A DNA stretch of 64,000 nucleotides. Origin: Agrobacterium sp. a22-2 (GTDB lineage Bacteria; Pseudomonadota; Alphaproteobacteria; Rhizobiales; Rhizobiaceae). Both the position numbers and the translations under genes were made by a program. Position 1 is the first letter of the stretch, and each line of letters begins with the position of its first letter. Under the pieces are notes generated by a model. That model was not told the origin of the DNA, searched no databases, and saw nothing but the letters and a program-made list of their open reading frames with translations. Below, one piece after another: positions 1 to 9,157 of this stretch. Location: positions 1 to 64,000 of the forward strand of contig NZ_JAAXMM010000016.1 of the NCBI RefSeq assembly GCF_012276985.1, given 5' to 3'.

Positions 1-301
1 ACGAAGCACCCTGGAAGATTATGTGAACGCCATCTGCGACCGCATTGCGGAATTTGTCGGCAGCATCGGGGGCGCCACCGGCATTGTCGTACTCAGTGAC
101 CACCACCGGCTCTCCGTTGAAGCCGCCAGCCTCGTTGATACGCTCGACACCGTATTTGACGGCGTTGGCGTAAAGACGACCCGTCGACGTTTGTGCGCCG
201 GACAGGCTTTCGATAATTCCGACTTTCAATGGCTCGGCGTGGAGTGCGGTCGTGTTTAAGGCCGCTGCGGACATGGCCGCAATGATGGCAATACGTCTCA
301 T
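1..301 (-). CDS. ABC transporter solute-binding protein, LivK/Peripla_BP_6-like (N-terminal part, runs off the window)
   Basis: The reverse strand encodes a secreted solute-binding protein of the branched-chain amino acid/amide type; only about 100 residues lie inside the window. The start ATG (codon 301-299) follows a strong GGGAGG ribosome-binding site. A signal peptide of about 22 residues ends in LHA, followed by the family opening EPLKVGIIESLSGAQTS and, further on, a VERINEAGGFNGEPV block typical of Peripla_BP_6 proteins, which begin with a ligand-binding strand and then a 'GG-NG-PV' turn. It is divergent from the GntR regulator at 580, which may control it. The ligand cannot be told. 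Family call fairly sure; the 3' end is outside the window. Confidence 0.85.
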   Translation of the reverse strand, partial: MRRIAIIAAMSAAALNTTALHAEPLKVGIIESLSGAQTSTGRLYANAVKYGVERINEAGGFNGEPVVVTEYDNAGGAPDAADKFRNAVADGVHIIFQGAS

Positions 302-421
302 AATCGATTTCCTCCCGCTTATGACTAAGTCTGTGCCGCTGCACCGGTACTTACCTTCGGCGCCCTCCTGGACACGCCAACACTCTAACCACAACATCCT
401 GCGCCTGTAAAGATTTGAGAT

Positions 422-438
422 ATGTGATCACACGTGAT
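422..438. promoter_or_regulatory. Palindromic operator candidate between the solute-binding gene and the GntR gene
   Basis: Two overlapping palindromes lie here: TGTGATCACA (423-432) and ATCAC-AC-GTGAT (427-438). They sit in the roughly 280-base divergent gap. FCD-type GntR regulators bind short palindromes of this kind, so this is a plausible autoregulatory and transporter operator. Position and symmetry are seen; the assignment is inference. Confidence 0.4.
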
Positions 439-579
439 TTTCTTCGCACGTTACGTTGGTTGCTTGCTCAAAGAATTAGACATAAAAGCCAATTAGAATG
501 GGGCCGCCTCGCACCCGCACTGTATTATCGTTGGGCGGCACGTAAGATATTTTGACCAGCCTGATGAGGCCCCGAGCAC

Positions 580-1314
580 GTGAATACCTTTGAAGCAAAG
601 TACAACAACCAGCATACCCTTACGCCGGTAGATGTGACGACTGTTCAGGAGCGTGTCTATCAAAGCCTCAGGCTCGGCCTTCTAAAGGGCGAGTTCTTGC
701 CCGGTGAACAAGTGTCGATTCGTGGTTTGGCAGAGGCGCTCGGCACCAGCGCCATGCCGGTGCGCGATGCGGTGGCGCGTTTGATTGCGGAACGCGCGAT
801 CGAGCAATCGGGGCCGCGGATGCTGCGTATTGCACCCTATCTCGCATCGGATCATGAGAACTACATCCGGGTCCGCATGCAGCTCGAGGGTTATGCGGCC
901 GAACGGGCAGCGAGCGCGCCAAAGGATCCCGTTCTGATCGAGGCTCTGAAGCGCCACAACGAAAGCATCAGAGAGGCCTTGGAGTCCAAGGACCTCGATG
1001 CAGCGCTCGCCGGCAATCAAGCCTTTCATTTCGAGCTTTACGGCGCAGGCGGCTATCCGCAGCTACTCGACATCATCTCCACGCTCTGGCTTCGCACAGG
1101 TCCGATTGTGGCATCCGCCCGCAGGGACAAGGCGCTGTTCGAGCGGATCTTCAACAACGGGGTTCGCATCCACAGCGACGTCATTGACGCTATTGCGCAG
1201 CGGAATCGCGTTGGGGCGCGTCGGGCGATCAATCTCGACATCCGCTCTTCCCATCTGTCGATCAGGCGCTTTTACAAACTTGCTTCGGGCGGGGCTGACG
1301 GCGCGGGGGGCTGA
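580..1314 (+). CDS. GntR-family transcriptional regulator, FadR/FCD subfamily
   Basis: A 244-residue DNA-binding regulator. The N-terminal winged helix (about residues 20-85) has the GntR pattern: RVYQSLRLGLLKGEFLPGEQ, then the recognition region LAEALGTSAMPVRDAVARL. The C-terminal all-helical FCD effector domain spans about residues 95-225, with the ligand/metal-type signatures RVRMQLEGYAAERAA, HFELYGAGG and the late HSDVIDAI. The start used is GTG at 580, with GAGG about 10 bases upstream; no nearer in-frame ATG gives a complete HTH. Such regulators usually respond to a small carboxylate or sugar acid and control a divergent transporter, here the solute-binding gene on the other strand. Ligand unknown. 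Confidence 0.85.
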   Translation: MNTFEAKYNNQHTLTPVDVTTVQERVYQSLRLGLLKGEFLPGEQVSIRGLAEALGTSAMPVRDAVARLIAERAIEQSGPRMLRIAPYLASDHENYIRVRMQLEGYAAERAASAPKDPVLIEALKRHNESIREALESKDLDAALAGNQAFHFELYGAGGYPQLLDIISTLWLRTGPIVASARRDKALFERIFNNGVRIHSDVIDAIAQRNRVGARRAINLDIRSSHLSIRRFYKLASGGADGAGG

Positions 1315-1503
1315 GCTCACGTCGAGCCGCATTTTTTTCACTGTACGTGTAGTGATCGAAAGTTCGTCTTTTTCCTCATTTAGGCTTCATTGCCTCACAA
1401 CATTCCTCCCTCGACTCCATGACATTGCCTACTCAACGGGGCTCAATATTCGAAAGACGAGGGACGCGAGCAAGTGCTTATCCGTTCGGCCTTTTCAGAA
1501 CAC

Positions 1504-1854
1504 TCATGGGCGCACCACGTCGAACAGCCTCTTGATGAAAGCAACTGAATCGAGTTGCTTTGCCAGATTCTTCCCATCTGCTTTCCTGGGAGGGGCAAAA
1601 ACAGAGGCGTCAAAGTTTATTACCGGGAGCGTCGTCATCCAACGGGTAATTTCAACACCTGCTGTATTGGTGGTGGCGACATCTAGCCCCCCGAAATTAA
1701 TGGCGTCCTGAAGGTCTTGGTGTGAATGGGCTGTTGTCACGGTCAAGTTTTGGGACGTCAGAGGTTCTGTAAGGCGACAGGCAATTGTTGGATTGTTGTT
1801 GTATAACAGGATGTTAACGCGTCTGCTCTTAGATTGAAGGGTCATTATTTGCAT
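1504..1854 (-). CDS. Orphan receiver-like hypothetical protein
   Basis: A 116-residue soluble protein with a good ribosome-binding site (GAGGAG, 6 bases before the ATG). The pattern of a first strand (VNILLYNNN), an early helix and a closing VAFIKRLFDVVR helix resembles a response-regulator receiver domain, but I see no phospho-acceptor Asp after a central strand, so it would be a degenerate or pseudo-receiver. The base composition looks AT-richer than the flanking genes, suggesting separate acquisition. No output domain and no clear partner. It lies convergent to the GntR gene. Real gene likely; function unknown. Confidence 0.5.
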   Translation of the reverse strand: MQIMTLQSKSRRVNILLYNNNPTIACRLTEPLTSQNLTVTTAHSHQDLQDAINFGGLDVATTNTAGVEITRWMTTLPVINFDASVFAPPRKADGKNLAKQLDSVAFIKRLFDVVRP

Positions 1855-1926
1855 TATTCGCTCCTCGGAGTGGTTCTGCTACAATGCACCGCGGCCAGAT
1901 AACAACCCGCGATGCTGACGATAGGT

Positions 1927-2347
1927 TTAGAATTGATAGCCGACGCCCAGCATCGCGAATGGTTGGATAGCATTGACTTCGAACGGTCCGGTTTCATAGG
2001 TGGACGCGGTCACCGAATTGCGCTGACACGATTGGAAAGGCCTGGATCTCGAATTCATCCGAGCCTTCCTATTCGGGAAGATAAACCGCACCGACACCCA
2101 CTGTGACCTTCCAGTCATCCAACTTCCGGCGAACGCCGCCGAACCGCCCATTGTCGGACTGTTCCGGCGGCGCGACCGCGGCTTCCTCCATAACGAAATC
2201 AGCAGCCCAGGTGGTTGCTGGAAACAGCAGAGAGACCAAAGCAGTCGCCGTGACTAAGGGCCTGACGATTGGATCCACTGTAAAAGGAAACCGCGCCGAC
2301 GCGGCGCATCGCTCTGGCATGGGAGGAAGACGATTGTCTTTGAACAC
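1927..2347 (-). pseudogene. MipA/OmpV-family outer membrane protein, internally deleted and interrupted
   Basis: Reading on the reverse strand, the first 90 codons encode a signal-peptide-bearing start (hydrophobic LVTATALVSLLFP, cleavage after WAA) and the MipA/OmpV opening DDWKVTVGVGAVYLPE. A TAG stop then replaces the expected Tyr codon of the family's YEGSD motif, because EGSDEFEIQAFPIV follows directly in the same frame. After a further stop and a frame change the typical C-terminal strand ends in MLGVGYQF, a beta-barrel end with terminal Phe. The family is about 250 residues long; here only the two ends remain, joined in about 420 bases. It is a decayed scaffolding/porin-type gene. Family call moderately sure; non-functional state sure. 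Confidence 0.7.
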
Positions 2348-2483
2348 TTAGGATATCTCCTGTTCTTGGCTTAGCAGAGATCGCCGATGACGACAGCGCC
2401 GGACAGTGGGAGAGAAGCATTGCGGCTGCATTGCAGGATTGGCGACCCGGCGCCGCTACATCACGTGAAGCGCTGAGGGCGAG

Positions 2484-2612
2484 CTACTGAATGAAGCGGC
2501 GCGATAGCATTATCAGGAGAATAATCGGGCCCCCGAGCAGCGCACCGAATAGGAACGCGGAAAAGAGCAGGCGGCCAACGACGTGGCTAATCGTTCTGCG
2601 GTTTATTGCCAT
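2484..2612 (-). CDS. Small membrane protein coupled to the RND pump gene
   Basis: A 42-residue peptide beginning MAINRR, 4 bases downstream of the RND pump stop codon on the same strand. It has a basic N-terminus and one long hydrophobic stretch (LLFSAFLFGALLGGPIILLIML) ending in RRF, so it is a predicted single-span inner membrane protein. The spacing suggests translational coupling to the pump. Small membrane proteins are known to modulate RND pumps (AcrZ is the known example), but this one shows no obvious similarity to AcrZ. The longer reading frame starting at 2669 would overlap the pump and is less likely. Confidence 0.55.
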   Translation of the reverse strand: MAINRRTISHVVGRLLFSAFLFGALLGGPIILLIMLSRRFIQ

Positions 2613-2616
2613 TGCC

Positions 2617-5600
2617 CTACCTCGCCACTTGGGAATGGTCTTGTGGGGCCTCGAGCAACGGCTGCCCATTTAATTTCCTTGCCAAGCTGGCGATGCAGGA
2701 AATGATCACCGGGACGACGATAAGGGTTAGTATCGTGGAACTCAGAAGCCCGCCAATGACCGCATGTGCCATGGGTGCCCTTTGCGCACCGGCCCCGGAA
2801 GTGACGAGGGCAAGAGGGATCATCCCGCAGATCATCGCCAGCGTTGTCATGACGATCGGGCGAAAGCGCACAGCGCCAGCATTCGCTAAAGCCTCGGGGA
2901 CCGAAAGTCCCCGTTGACGCTCCCTGTTGGCGAAGTCGACAAGCAAGATGCCGTTTTTCGTGACGAGCCCCATGAGCATGATAAAGCCGATCATCGAAAA
3001 CATGTTGATGGTGCTTCCAGCGACCAACAGCCCAAGCAATACGCCCACCAACGACAAAGGAAGCGCCGCCATGATGGCAAGTGGTTGCAAAAAACTTCCG
3101 AATTGCGATGCGAGCACGACGTAAATGAAGATCACTGCCATGATCAGAGCCTTGATCAGGCTTGCAGCAGCGGTCCCAATGTCTTCGGCGTCTCCTCCAA
3201 ACTTGATCCGGTATCCCGCAGGGAGTTTCTGTTCCGTTATGATGGCTTCAAGATCGGCCGTGACGTCACCCATGGCGCGGCCCGATACATCGGCGGAGAT
3301 CAGAATTTCCCGTGACTGGTTCAGCCGGCGAATTTCTGATGCACTTGGGACCAGTTCTATATCAGCAACCTGGTTGAGCCTCACCATCTGAGCGCTCTCC
3401 CCGTTTAAGGCGGCGTTAGGTAGCTTTATCATCAGATCGCGAATGGCAGAGACAGTGTCTCGTTGGTTCTCGGGTAGGCGAACGACCAGGTCGTGAGTTT
3501 CACCAAGGCTATCAGACCAGGTTCCGACCTCTTCACCACTGACAAATGGTGCGAGCGCTGCGGAAATGTCGTCGACACCAACATCAAGATCCCCGGCTTG
3601 CTCAGGCTTGAGCCGTACCGAAAAAACCAACTTCGTGTCGCTGCTGCTAGAATTGATATCCACCACTCCTGGGATCTGGCGCATATCCGAAATCAGCTCT
3701 GCCGCGGCTTTTTCCAACACCGCCCGATCATCGCCCAACAAGCTCAGTTGAATCGGACTTGCCCCACCACCGAGACCTGATTGAATAAAGGCGATTTTGA
3801 TGCCGGGGATCTGTGAAAGGCGCTGACGAATTGGGTCAGCCAACGCCACAGGAGTCCGTTCACGCTCGTGGTGAGGCACAAGACTGACAAGCAATGCCGC
3901 GTTGTGTTTGCCAGGATTGCCGCCCGTATTGATCGTCGAATAGGTAGAGGCTACCTCGGGAAATTCACGCAAAGCGGCTTCAACCTGTCGAAGTTTTGCC
4001 GTCGTGTAATCCAGTGAAGAGCCCGCTGGAGCGCTCACGTTGATCTGAAACTGCCCCTCGTCCGAAGTTGCGACAAACTCGACGCCCACGAGGGGGACCA
4101 TGAAAATGCTTGCAACAAATACCGCTGTTGCGAACATCAATGTCACGAGGCGGTAGCGCAGCATCCAACGGATCATCTTCCGGTAAATCGTGACGAGCAG
4201 TTCAAAGCCTCTGTCGAAGCGTGCGATGGTGCGGCCGATCGGCCCGCGAACCGCGTCCGGCTCTGCATCTGGATCATGCCAAATGCTCGAGAGCATGGGA
4301 TCAAGCGTAAACGCCACGAAAAGCGAAATCACCACGGCTGCGGACACGGTAACGCCGAACTCATAGAAAAAACGCCCGACCATGCCTTCCATGAAAGCAA
4401 CCGGCAGAAAGACGGCAACGATTGCGGCCGTCGTTGCCATCACGGCGAGCCCGATTTCGGCTGTGCCATCAAGCGCCGCCTGAAAGTGCGACTTACCCAT
4501 GTGCAGGTGCCGTGTGATATTCTCACGCACCACAATTGCGTCATCCACCAGGATGCCGATCGAGAGCGTGAGAGCAAGCAAGCTGAGCATGTTGAGGGTG
4601 AAACCCAAGAAATCGATGATGGCGAGTGTCCCAATCATCGAAATTGGCAGCGTCAGCGCGGTTATGACTGTGCTTCGCCAGGAATTGAGGAAGAGGAAAA
4701 CAATGGCGACTGCAAGCGCCGCTCCTTCGATCAAGGCGGATTGGACCTCGCTGAGTGACTCGACGATCGGCTTGGAGGCATCTTTGATGATTTCAAGCCG
4801 CGCATCCTTTGAAGCCAAAACATTTTCTAGCTGATCGAGCCGCTTGCGAACATCACGCACGACCTGCACCGTGTTCGCATCCTGGATCTTGACGAGGTCA
4901 ATCGCGAGCGCGGTCTCTCCATTGTATAGGGCTCGACTTTCTGGATCCGCAGGGCCGATTTTAACAGAAGCCACGTTCGACAGGTAAACAGGTGCCCCGC
5001 CGCGGCGAGCAACAACTAGGTCAAGCAGTTCCTTGGGCTCCGAGACCCGCCCCTGGATTTGAATGCTGCGTTCGGAAAGGCCGGTGATCACGCTTCCGGC
5101 TGGCCGGTTCCTGTTGCTGGTCTTGATTGCTTCGATAACTTCATCGACGCCTACTCCGAAAGCGCTCAACCGAGTTTCGTCTACTCGAATATCGATCTGC
5201 TGCTTCTGGCCGCCAACCAAAGTTGCCTGTCCAACGCCGGACACGGTCGCGAGCTCGCGGATTACGCGCTTCTGAACAAGGTTGGTCAATTCGGGCACGC
5301 CCAAGGTTGCGGACGTGACGGCGATCGAGATTATCGGCTCGTCGAATGGATTGAAACGCGAGACGACCGGCTTCTCGACCTCGTCAGGAAGTTCTGCGTC
5401 CAGGGCAGCGACCTTGTCGCGGACATCTTGCGCCGCGACCGGACTTTTCACCTCCAGTTTGAAACTTGCCACGACGACGGATCGACCGTCGTAGGATGTA
5501 GACGTTACCTCGTCGATGCCGCTGATCGTGTTGAGCGCCGCCTCGATCGTTTTCGTTACGTCGACCTCGACAGCTTCGGGCGTGGCACCTGGGTAAGTGG

Positions 5601-5745
5601 TTGTGACGACGACAACCGGGACATCGACATTGGGGAATTGATCGACCCCAAGACGATCATACGCGAAGGCGCCGAACACCAGCAGAACCACCATCATCAT
5701 CGTGGCAAAAACCGGGTTACCGATGGACATGCGGGTGAGAAACAT
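2617..5745 (-). CDS. RND multidrug efflux pump, inner membrane transporter (HAE1/AcrB family)
   Basis: A 1042-residue proton-driven pump of the inner membrane, the full length of the family. The usual layout is visible: TM1 near the N-terminus, a large periplasmic loop beginning with the VDQFPNVDVPVV motif, TM2-6 (about residues 340-470, including the proton-relay helix LSLLALTLSIGILVDDAIVVREN with two adjacent Asp), a second periplasmic loop, and TM8-12 with the GLVTKNGILLVDFAN helix. The NIT/D-D pair and the VDDAIVV motif mark it as functional. It follows its adaptor gene by 2 bases on the same strand; no outer membrane channel gene is nearby, so a chromosomal TolC-type channel is presumably used. 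Substrates unknown. Confidence 0.95.
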   Translation of the reverse strand: MFLTRMSIGNPVFATMMMVVLLVFGAFAYDRLGVDQFPNVDVPVVVVTTTYPGATPEAVEVDVTKTIEAALNTISGIDEVTSTSYDGRSVVVASFKLEVKSPVAAQDVRDKVAALDAELPDEVEKPVVSRFNPFDEPIISIAVTSATLGVPELTNLVQKRVIRELATVSGVGQATLVGGQKQQIDIRVDETRLSAFGVGVDEVIEAIKTSNRNRPAGSVITGLSERSIQIQGRVSEPKELLDLVVARRGGAPVYLSNVASVKIGPADPESRALYNGETALAIDLVKIQDANTVQVVRDVRKRLDQLENVLASKDARLEIIKDASKPIVESLSEVQSALIEGAALAVAIVFLFLNSWRSTVITALTLPISMIGTLAIIDFLGFTLNMLSLLALTLSIGILVDDAIVVRENITRHLHMGKSHFQAALDGTAEIGLAVMATTAAIVAVFLPVAFMEGMVGRFFYEFGVTVSAAVVISLFVAFTLDPMLSSIWHDPDAEPDAVRGPIGRTIARFDRGFELLVTIYRKMIRWMLRYRLVTLMFATAVFVASIFMVPLVGVEFVATSDEGQFQINVSAPAGSSLDYTTAKLRQVEAALREFPEVASTYSTINTGGNPGKHNAALLVSLVPHHERERTPVALADPIRQRLSQIPGIKIAFIQSGLGGGASPIQLSLLGDDRAVLEKAAAELISDMRQIPGVVDINSSSSDTKLVFSVRLKPEQAGDLDVGVDDISAALAPFVSGEEVGTWSDSLGETHDLVVRLPENQRDTVSAIRDLMIKLPNAALNGESAQMVRLNQVADIELVPSASEIRRLNQSREILISADVSGRAMGDVTADLEAIITEQKLPAGYRIKFGGDAEDIGTAAASLIKALIMAVIFIYVVLASQFGSFLQPLAIMAALPLSLVGVLLGLLVAGSTINMFSMIGFIMLMGLVTKNGILLVDFANRERQRGLSVPEALANAGAVRFRPIVMTTLAMICGMIPLALVTSGAGAQRAPMAHAVIGGLLSSTILTLIVVPVIISCIASLARKLNGQPLLEAPQDHSQVAR

Positions 5746-5747
5746 GT

Positions 5748-6902
5748 TTATCCCACCTCCGCGACTGTTACGGCAACACCCGACCGGAGCTCGGCATGCG
5801 GCGTCCTTACGATCAAATCGCCCGCTGAAAGACCGGAGACCTCAGCGACCTGACCATCATCCCACCTGGAGATGATGGTCACCGGCTGGCGGAGGAGAAC
5901 TCCGTCGGTAAGTTTGAGAACGTAAGCGTCTTTTTTGTCGCCCAGAAGCGAGGCAACCGGAACGGTAATGGCCCCCTCAGTCTGGCGAACAAGAATAGAT
6001 CCTTGGACGAACATGCCTCCCTTGAAGTTGTAGCCTTCATCTGGAAGACGAACATGAACAGCCACACTGCGGCTGCCATCATCTGCCACCGGGCTGATGC
6101 GAGCAACCTCTCCCTTGATCGCCTGATTTTGGAGTCCATCGACTTGAAGCTCCACCACCTGTCCAACGGCGACGCGCGAAATCTCTTGTGTGGAAATCAG
6201 AACCCTGGCTTCCATATCGCTTACGTCGACCAGGGTGAGAAGTTCCGCGTCTGCCGGGATCTGCGCACCTTGATGGACCAACAGCTTCGAGACGACGCCG
6301 TCGAAGGGGGCAAGGATCTCCGCATCTTGCAACGCTGTTCGCCCTATTTCGACTTGGGCGGCCTGGCTATCCAGCCGGACTTTTCTTCCCGCAACCTCGC
6401 TTCGTGCTTTGTCGAGTTGCTCTTGGCTTGCGACCCTTTTGCTCGCAAGTTGTTCAATCCGGTTGAGCGACTGCATGGCAAGGACCATTTCGGCCATTGC
6501 ACCTTCCTGGTCCGCCTCTTTTTGGTTCAGACCGGCCTGAAGGTCATTGGATTCAAACGCGATCAAGACGTCACCCGCCCTCACCCTCTGTCCTTCTCGG
6601 ATGTTCGAACGGGTAATCCTGCCCCCACGAATGGCGCGAAGTTCTACGAGACGTGAGGGGCGAAGTTCGCCCGTTACCCTGAGCCGCTCAACAAACGCAG
6701 CCGGCTGAATTGTAGCGACTTCCATCGGAGACAGTTCGAACGGTGATGTCGCGGCACGGACATGCGCGGCCACCACCACCTTCTGCAGTCGCTCATTCAC
6801 ATCGCTTGTTCCCCGTGCGGGATCAATGAGTTCGACGGATAGATAGAAGGCGCCAAGTAGCGCCGCGGTTATTGTGAATATTCTCTTCCATTGGAATGCC
6901 AT
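5748..6902 (-). CDS. RND efflux periplasmic adaptor (membrane fusion protein)
   Basis: A 384-residue adaptor that links the RND pump to an outer membrane channel. It has an N-terminal membrane anchor (IFTITAALLGAFYLSV), a lipoyl/barrel-sandwich half motif (GGRITRSNIREGQRVRAGDVLIAFES), a helical hairpin of about 80 residues, the second half motif (ILAPFDGVVSKLLVHQGAQI), a beta-barrel domain and a membrane-proximal end. I chose the ATG at 6902, preceded by GAGG at 8 bases, over the GTG at 6929. First gene of an adaptor-pump-small-protein operon; its promoter region faces the two-component genes. Confidence 0.92.
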   Translation of the reverse strand: MAFQWKRIFTITAALLGAFYLSVELIDPARGTSDVNERLQKVVVAAHVRAATSPFELSPMEVATIQPAAFVERLRVTGELRPSRLVELRAIRGGRITRSNIREGQRVRAGDVLIAFESNDLQAGLNQKEADQEGAMAEMVLAMQSLNRIEQLASKRVASQEQLDKARSEVAGRKVRLDSQAAQVEIGRTALQDAEILAPFDGVVSKLLVHQGAQIPADAELLTLVDVSDMEARVLISTQEISRVAVGQVVELQVDGLQNQAIKGEVARISPVADDGSRSVAVHVRLPDEGYNFKGGMFVQGSILVRQTEGAITVPVASLLGDKKDAYVLKLTDGVLLRQPVTIISRWDDGQVAEVSGLSAGDLIVRTPHAELRSGVAVTVAEVG

Positions 6903-6982
6903 GAAGTCGACCTCGTTGTGATAGGGCACCGCGCATCAAGCCGTCTGGTGCCGCGTCTGTAGGTGGATGATGAGGTTCGACA

Positions 6983-7033
6983 ATTGCAGCAGCATTACCC
7001 GCCATCTTTTAATCCTCGTAATGCTGCTGCAAT
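6983..7033. promoter_or_regulatory. 16-bp inverted repeat between the efflux operon and its two-component system
   Basis: ATTGCAGCAGCATTAC (6983-6998) is followed after 19 bases by its exact reverse complement GTAATGCTGCTGCAAT (7018-7033). It is centred in the divergent gap between the adaptor gene (start 6902) and the response regulator gene (start 7076). A near-identical arm recurs at 9179-9194 before the next gene of the locus. The repeat is seen; its role as the binding site of the adjacent OmpR-type regulator is inference. Confidence 0.65.
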
Positions 7034-7075
7034 GTTCTTGGCGACATTGCTGCCAGGACCGGATGCGGAGCTACG

Positions 7076-7747
7076 ATGAGACTTCTATTGATCGAGGACG
7101 AAAAAGAGCTGGCGACGGCGTTGTCGGCTGCGCTGTCAAAGCACGGGATCGTTACCGACCACACGATGTATCTCGCCAATGCTCACGAGCTCGTTCTTCA
7201 AAATGACTACGACGCCATTCTTCTGGATCGGCGTTTGCCGGACGGAGAGGGATTGACATTCATCCCGGTATTACGGCGTGCAGGCAATGACACGCCAATC
7301 ATTGTACTTACCGCCCGAAACGAGCCAATGGAACGCGTTGCCGGCCTCGATTTCGGTGCCGACGATTATCTTGGAAAGCCGTTTTTGGTCGAGGAGTTGA
7401 TGGCGCGTGTCCGCGCGCTCCTGCGACGGCCCTCTGGCGTAGTGGATCAAGATGTCAGGGTTGGGCGATTGTCGATCGACCCGTTGAACCTCACTGTTAG
7501 AATTGGAAGCGATACGCTCGATATTCCGCGCCGGGAGCTCTTGGTTCTCCAGGCCCTGGCTAAACGCAAGGGCAAGACCGTTCTCCGGTCCACGCTCGAA
7601 CAGGCGGTCTATAACTACGAAGAAGAGATCCAATCAAATGCCTTGGATGCCCATATTTCCAGGCTGCGCAAGAGACTGTCGGATGTCGATGCGGGTGCCA
7701 CAATCCACAACATCCGCGGTGTCGGCTACCTCCTGAAGGAAGAATGA
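7076..7747 (+). CDS. OmpR/PhoB-family response regulator of the efflux locus
   Basis: A 223-residue two-domain regulator. Receiver domain residues 1-115 with the acidic pair IEDE, phospho-acceptor Asp51 in LLDRRLPDG, the Thr of VLTAR and the invariant Lys in YLGKPF. The C-terminal winged-helix domain (about 128-220) ends with the expected HISRLRKRL and IHNIRGVGYLL motifs. The stop overlaps the start of the sensor kinase (ATGA). Divergent to the RND operon, which it most likely controls through the 16-bp inverted repeat between them; inducing signal unknown. Confidence 0.93.
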   Translation: MRLLLIEDEKELATALSAALSKHGIVTDHTMYLANAHELVLQNDYDAILLDRRLPDGEGLTFIPVLRRAGNDTPIIVLTARNEPMERVAGLDFGADDYLGKPFLVEELMARVRALLRRPSGVVDQDVRVGRLSIDPLNLTVRIGSDTLDIPRRELLVLQALAKRKGKTVLRSTLEQAVYNYEEEIQSNALDAHISRLRKRLSDVDAGATIHNIRGVGYLLKEE

Positions 7748-9084
7748 TGGGTTCCTCACATTCCACGACTCCGTCGCTCTGGTGGCGCCTAAGCTGGCAA
7801 CTCAGCCTGGTGATCAGCGCCGTCATCGGCGGTGTGATCGTCGGGTTGTCAGTGTATGGCACGATGGTGATGTCGCCCAATATCGCGATGGAGAGCGAGG
7901 TCAAGAACGCAGTTGCTGAGTCAATTAGACGAAATGACCGTGGCCAGCTTGAGTTGGAAGAGACTAAATCACTGACGACGCTGTTGAACGAGAACAGCCG
8001 GCTGTGGTTTGTAGCAGCCACCGCCGATGGCGCTTTCGTGTCCCGGGGAGCTATTCCTCCGCCCTATGCTGCAATTGCCCCTATAACCCACCTGATTAGG
8101 GCCGCTGATATCCGGGGGGCGGATGGTATCAAAGAGATCGCGTCGATCGACGATGTGACCACATCGCTCGGTGATGTGCGTATCCTTTTTGGAGGCGTCG
8201 CTGGAAAAGGTTCACCACTGTTTGCGTTGCTCGGGCGCGCGTATCCGATCTATGGATCGCTGCTTGGTATAGCATTGCCCGCCATATTTATTGCAGTTCC
8301 CTGGATTGTGCGGAGCGCACTTGCAAGAATTAGCTATGTTGCCGAAAGGGCCGCACAGATCGACCCGCCTCGTCAGGGCAGCCGTCTTCCTGTCGAAGGA
8401 ATTCCAAGCGAGGTCGCTCCGCTCGTCGTGGCCTTCAACGGGGCACTTGAGAGGCTTGAGGCGGAATTCAAAAAAAGGCAAAGGTTCTTGATCGACGCTG
8501 CTCATGAGCTTAGGACTCCCATTGCCATTATGCAAACGCGCATCGACGGCATGGCGGACGGTCCAGAGCGCACACGGATGCTGCAAGATGTAGCGCGCCT
8601 CGCCGACACGGCGGAACAGTTGCTTGACTTCGAACGCAACGATCAAGCGGTAGACCTTGATGAAGAGGTCGATCTCGTTAAGATCGCGCGTGCCGTGGTG
8701 GCTGACTTTGCACCTCTCGCAATCGCATCAGGCTATGAAATCTCATTTCAAAATGAGGTGGAAGCGCTCCCTCGCAATGGCAACACCATTGCGTTGACCC
8801 GGGCGATCGGCAACTTGGTGCGCAATGCGATTGACCATTGCGATGGAAGAGGAACGATTGAGATCTCGGTCTCTGCGAGTGGTGAGATCACCGTCGGCGA
8901 TGAGGGACCCGGCATCCCGATTGAACATCAGGAACTGGTATTTCAACCATTCTACCGCGTCACCCCGAGAAGCCAGGGCGCCGGGCTTGGTCTAAGCCTT
9001 GTGAAGCAGATCGTCATCAACCACGGCGGACAAGTCGGAATCCATAGCCATTCAGGCGGCACAAGAGTTACCGTCCGCCTATGA
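7744..9084 (+). CDS. Membrane sensor histidine kinase of the efflux locus
   Basis: A 446-residue inner membrane kinase. A first TM helix (LSLVISAVIGGVIVGLSVYG), a periplasmic sensor region of about 120 residues, a second TM helix (GSLLGIALPAIFIAVPWIV) and a linker lead to the HisKA domain with the phospho-His in DAAHELRTP (His254). The HATPase domain shows the N box (GNLVRNAIDHC), the G1 box (DEGPGIP) and the G2 box (GAGLGLSLVKQI). It is translationally coupled to the response regulator upstream. The periplasmic region gives no clue to the ligand. Confidence 0.92.
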   Translation: MMGSSHSTTPSLWWRLSWQLSLVISAVIGGVIVGLSVYGTMVMSPNIAMESEVKNAVAESIRRNDRGQLELEETKSLTTLLNENSRLWFVAATADGAFVSRGAIPPPYAAIAPITHLIRAADIRGADGIKEIASIDDVTTSLGDVRILFGGVAGKGSPLFALLGRAYPIYGSLLGIALPAIFIAVPWIVRSALARISYVAERAAQIDPPRQGSRLPVEGIPSEVAPLVVAFNGALERLEAEFKKRQRFLIDAAHELRTPIAIMQTRIDGMADGPERTRMLQDVARLADTAEQLLDFERNDQAVDLDEEVDLVKIARAVVADFAPLAIASGYEISFQNEVEALPRNGNTIALTRAIGNLVRNAIDHCDGRGTIEISVSASGEITVGDEGPGIPIEHQELVFQPFYRVTPRSQGAGLGLSLVKQIVINHGGQVGIHSHSGGTRVTVRL

Positions 9085-9157
9085 TATGGCGTGGTTTTTG
9101 TCACCTTAACGGCGTCCATTGCGTTTGCTTCGACATTCTCTCTCGATTGCGTAGAGA

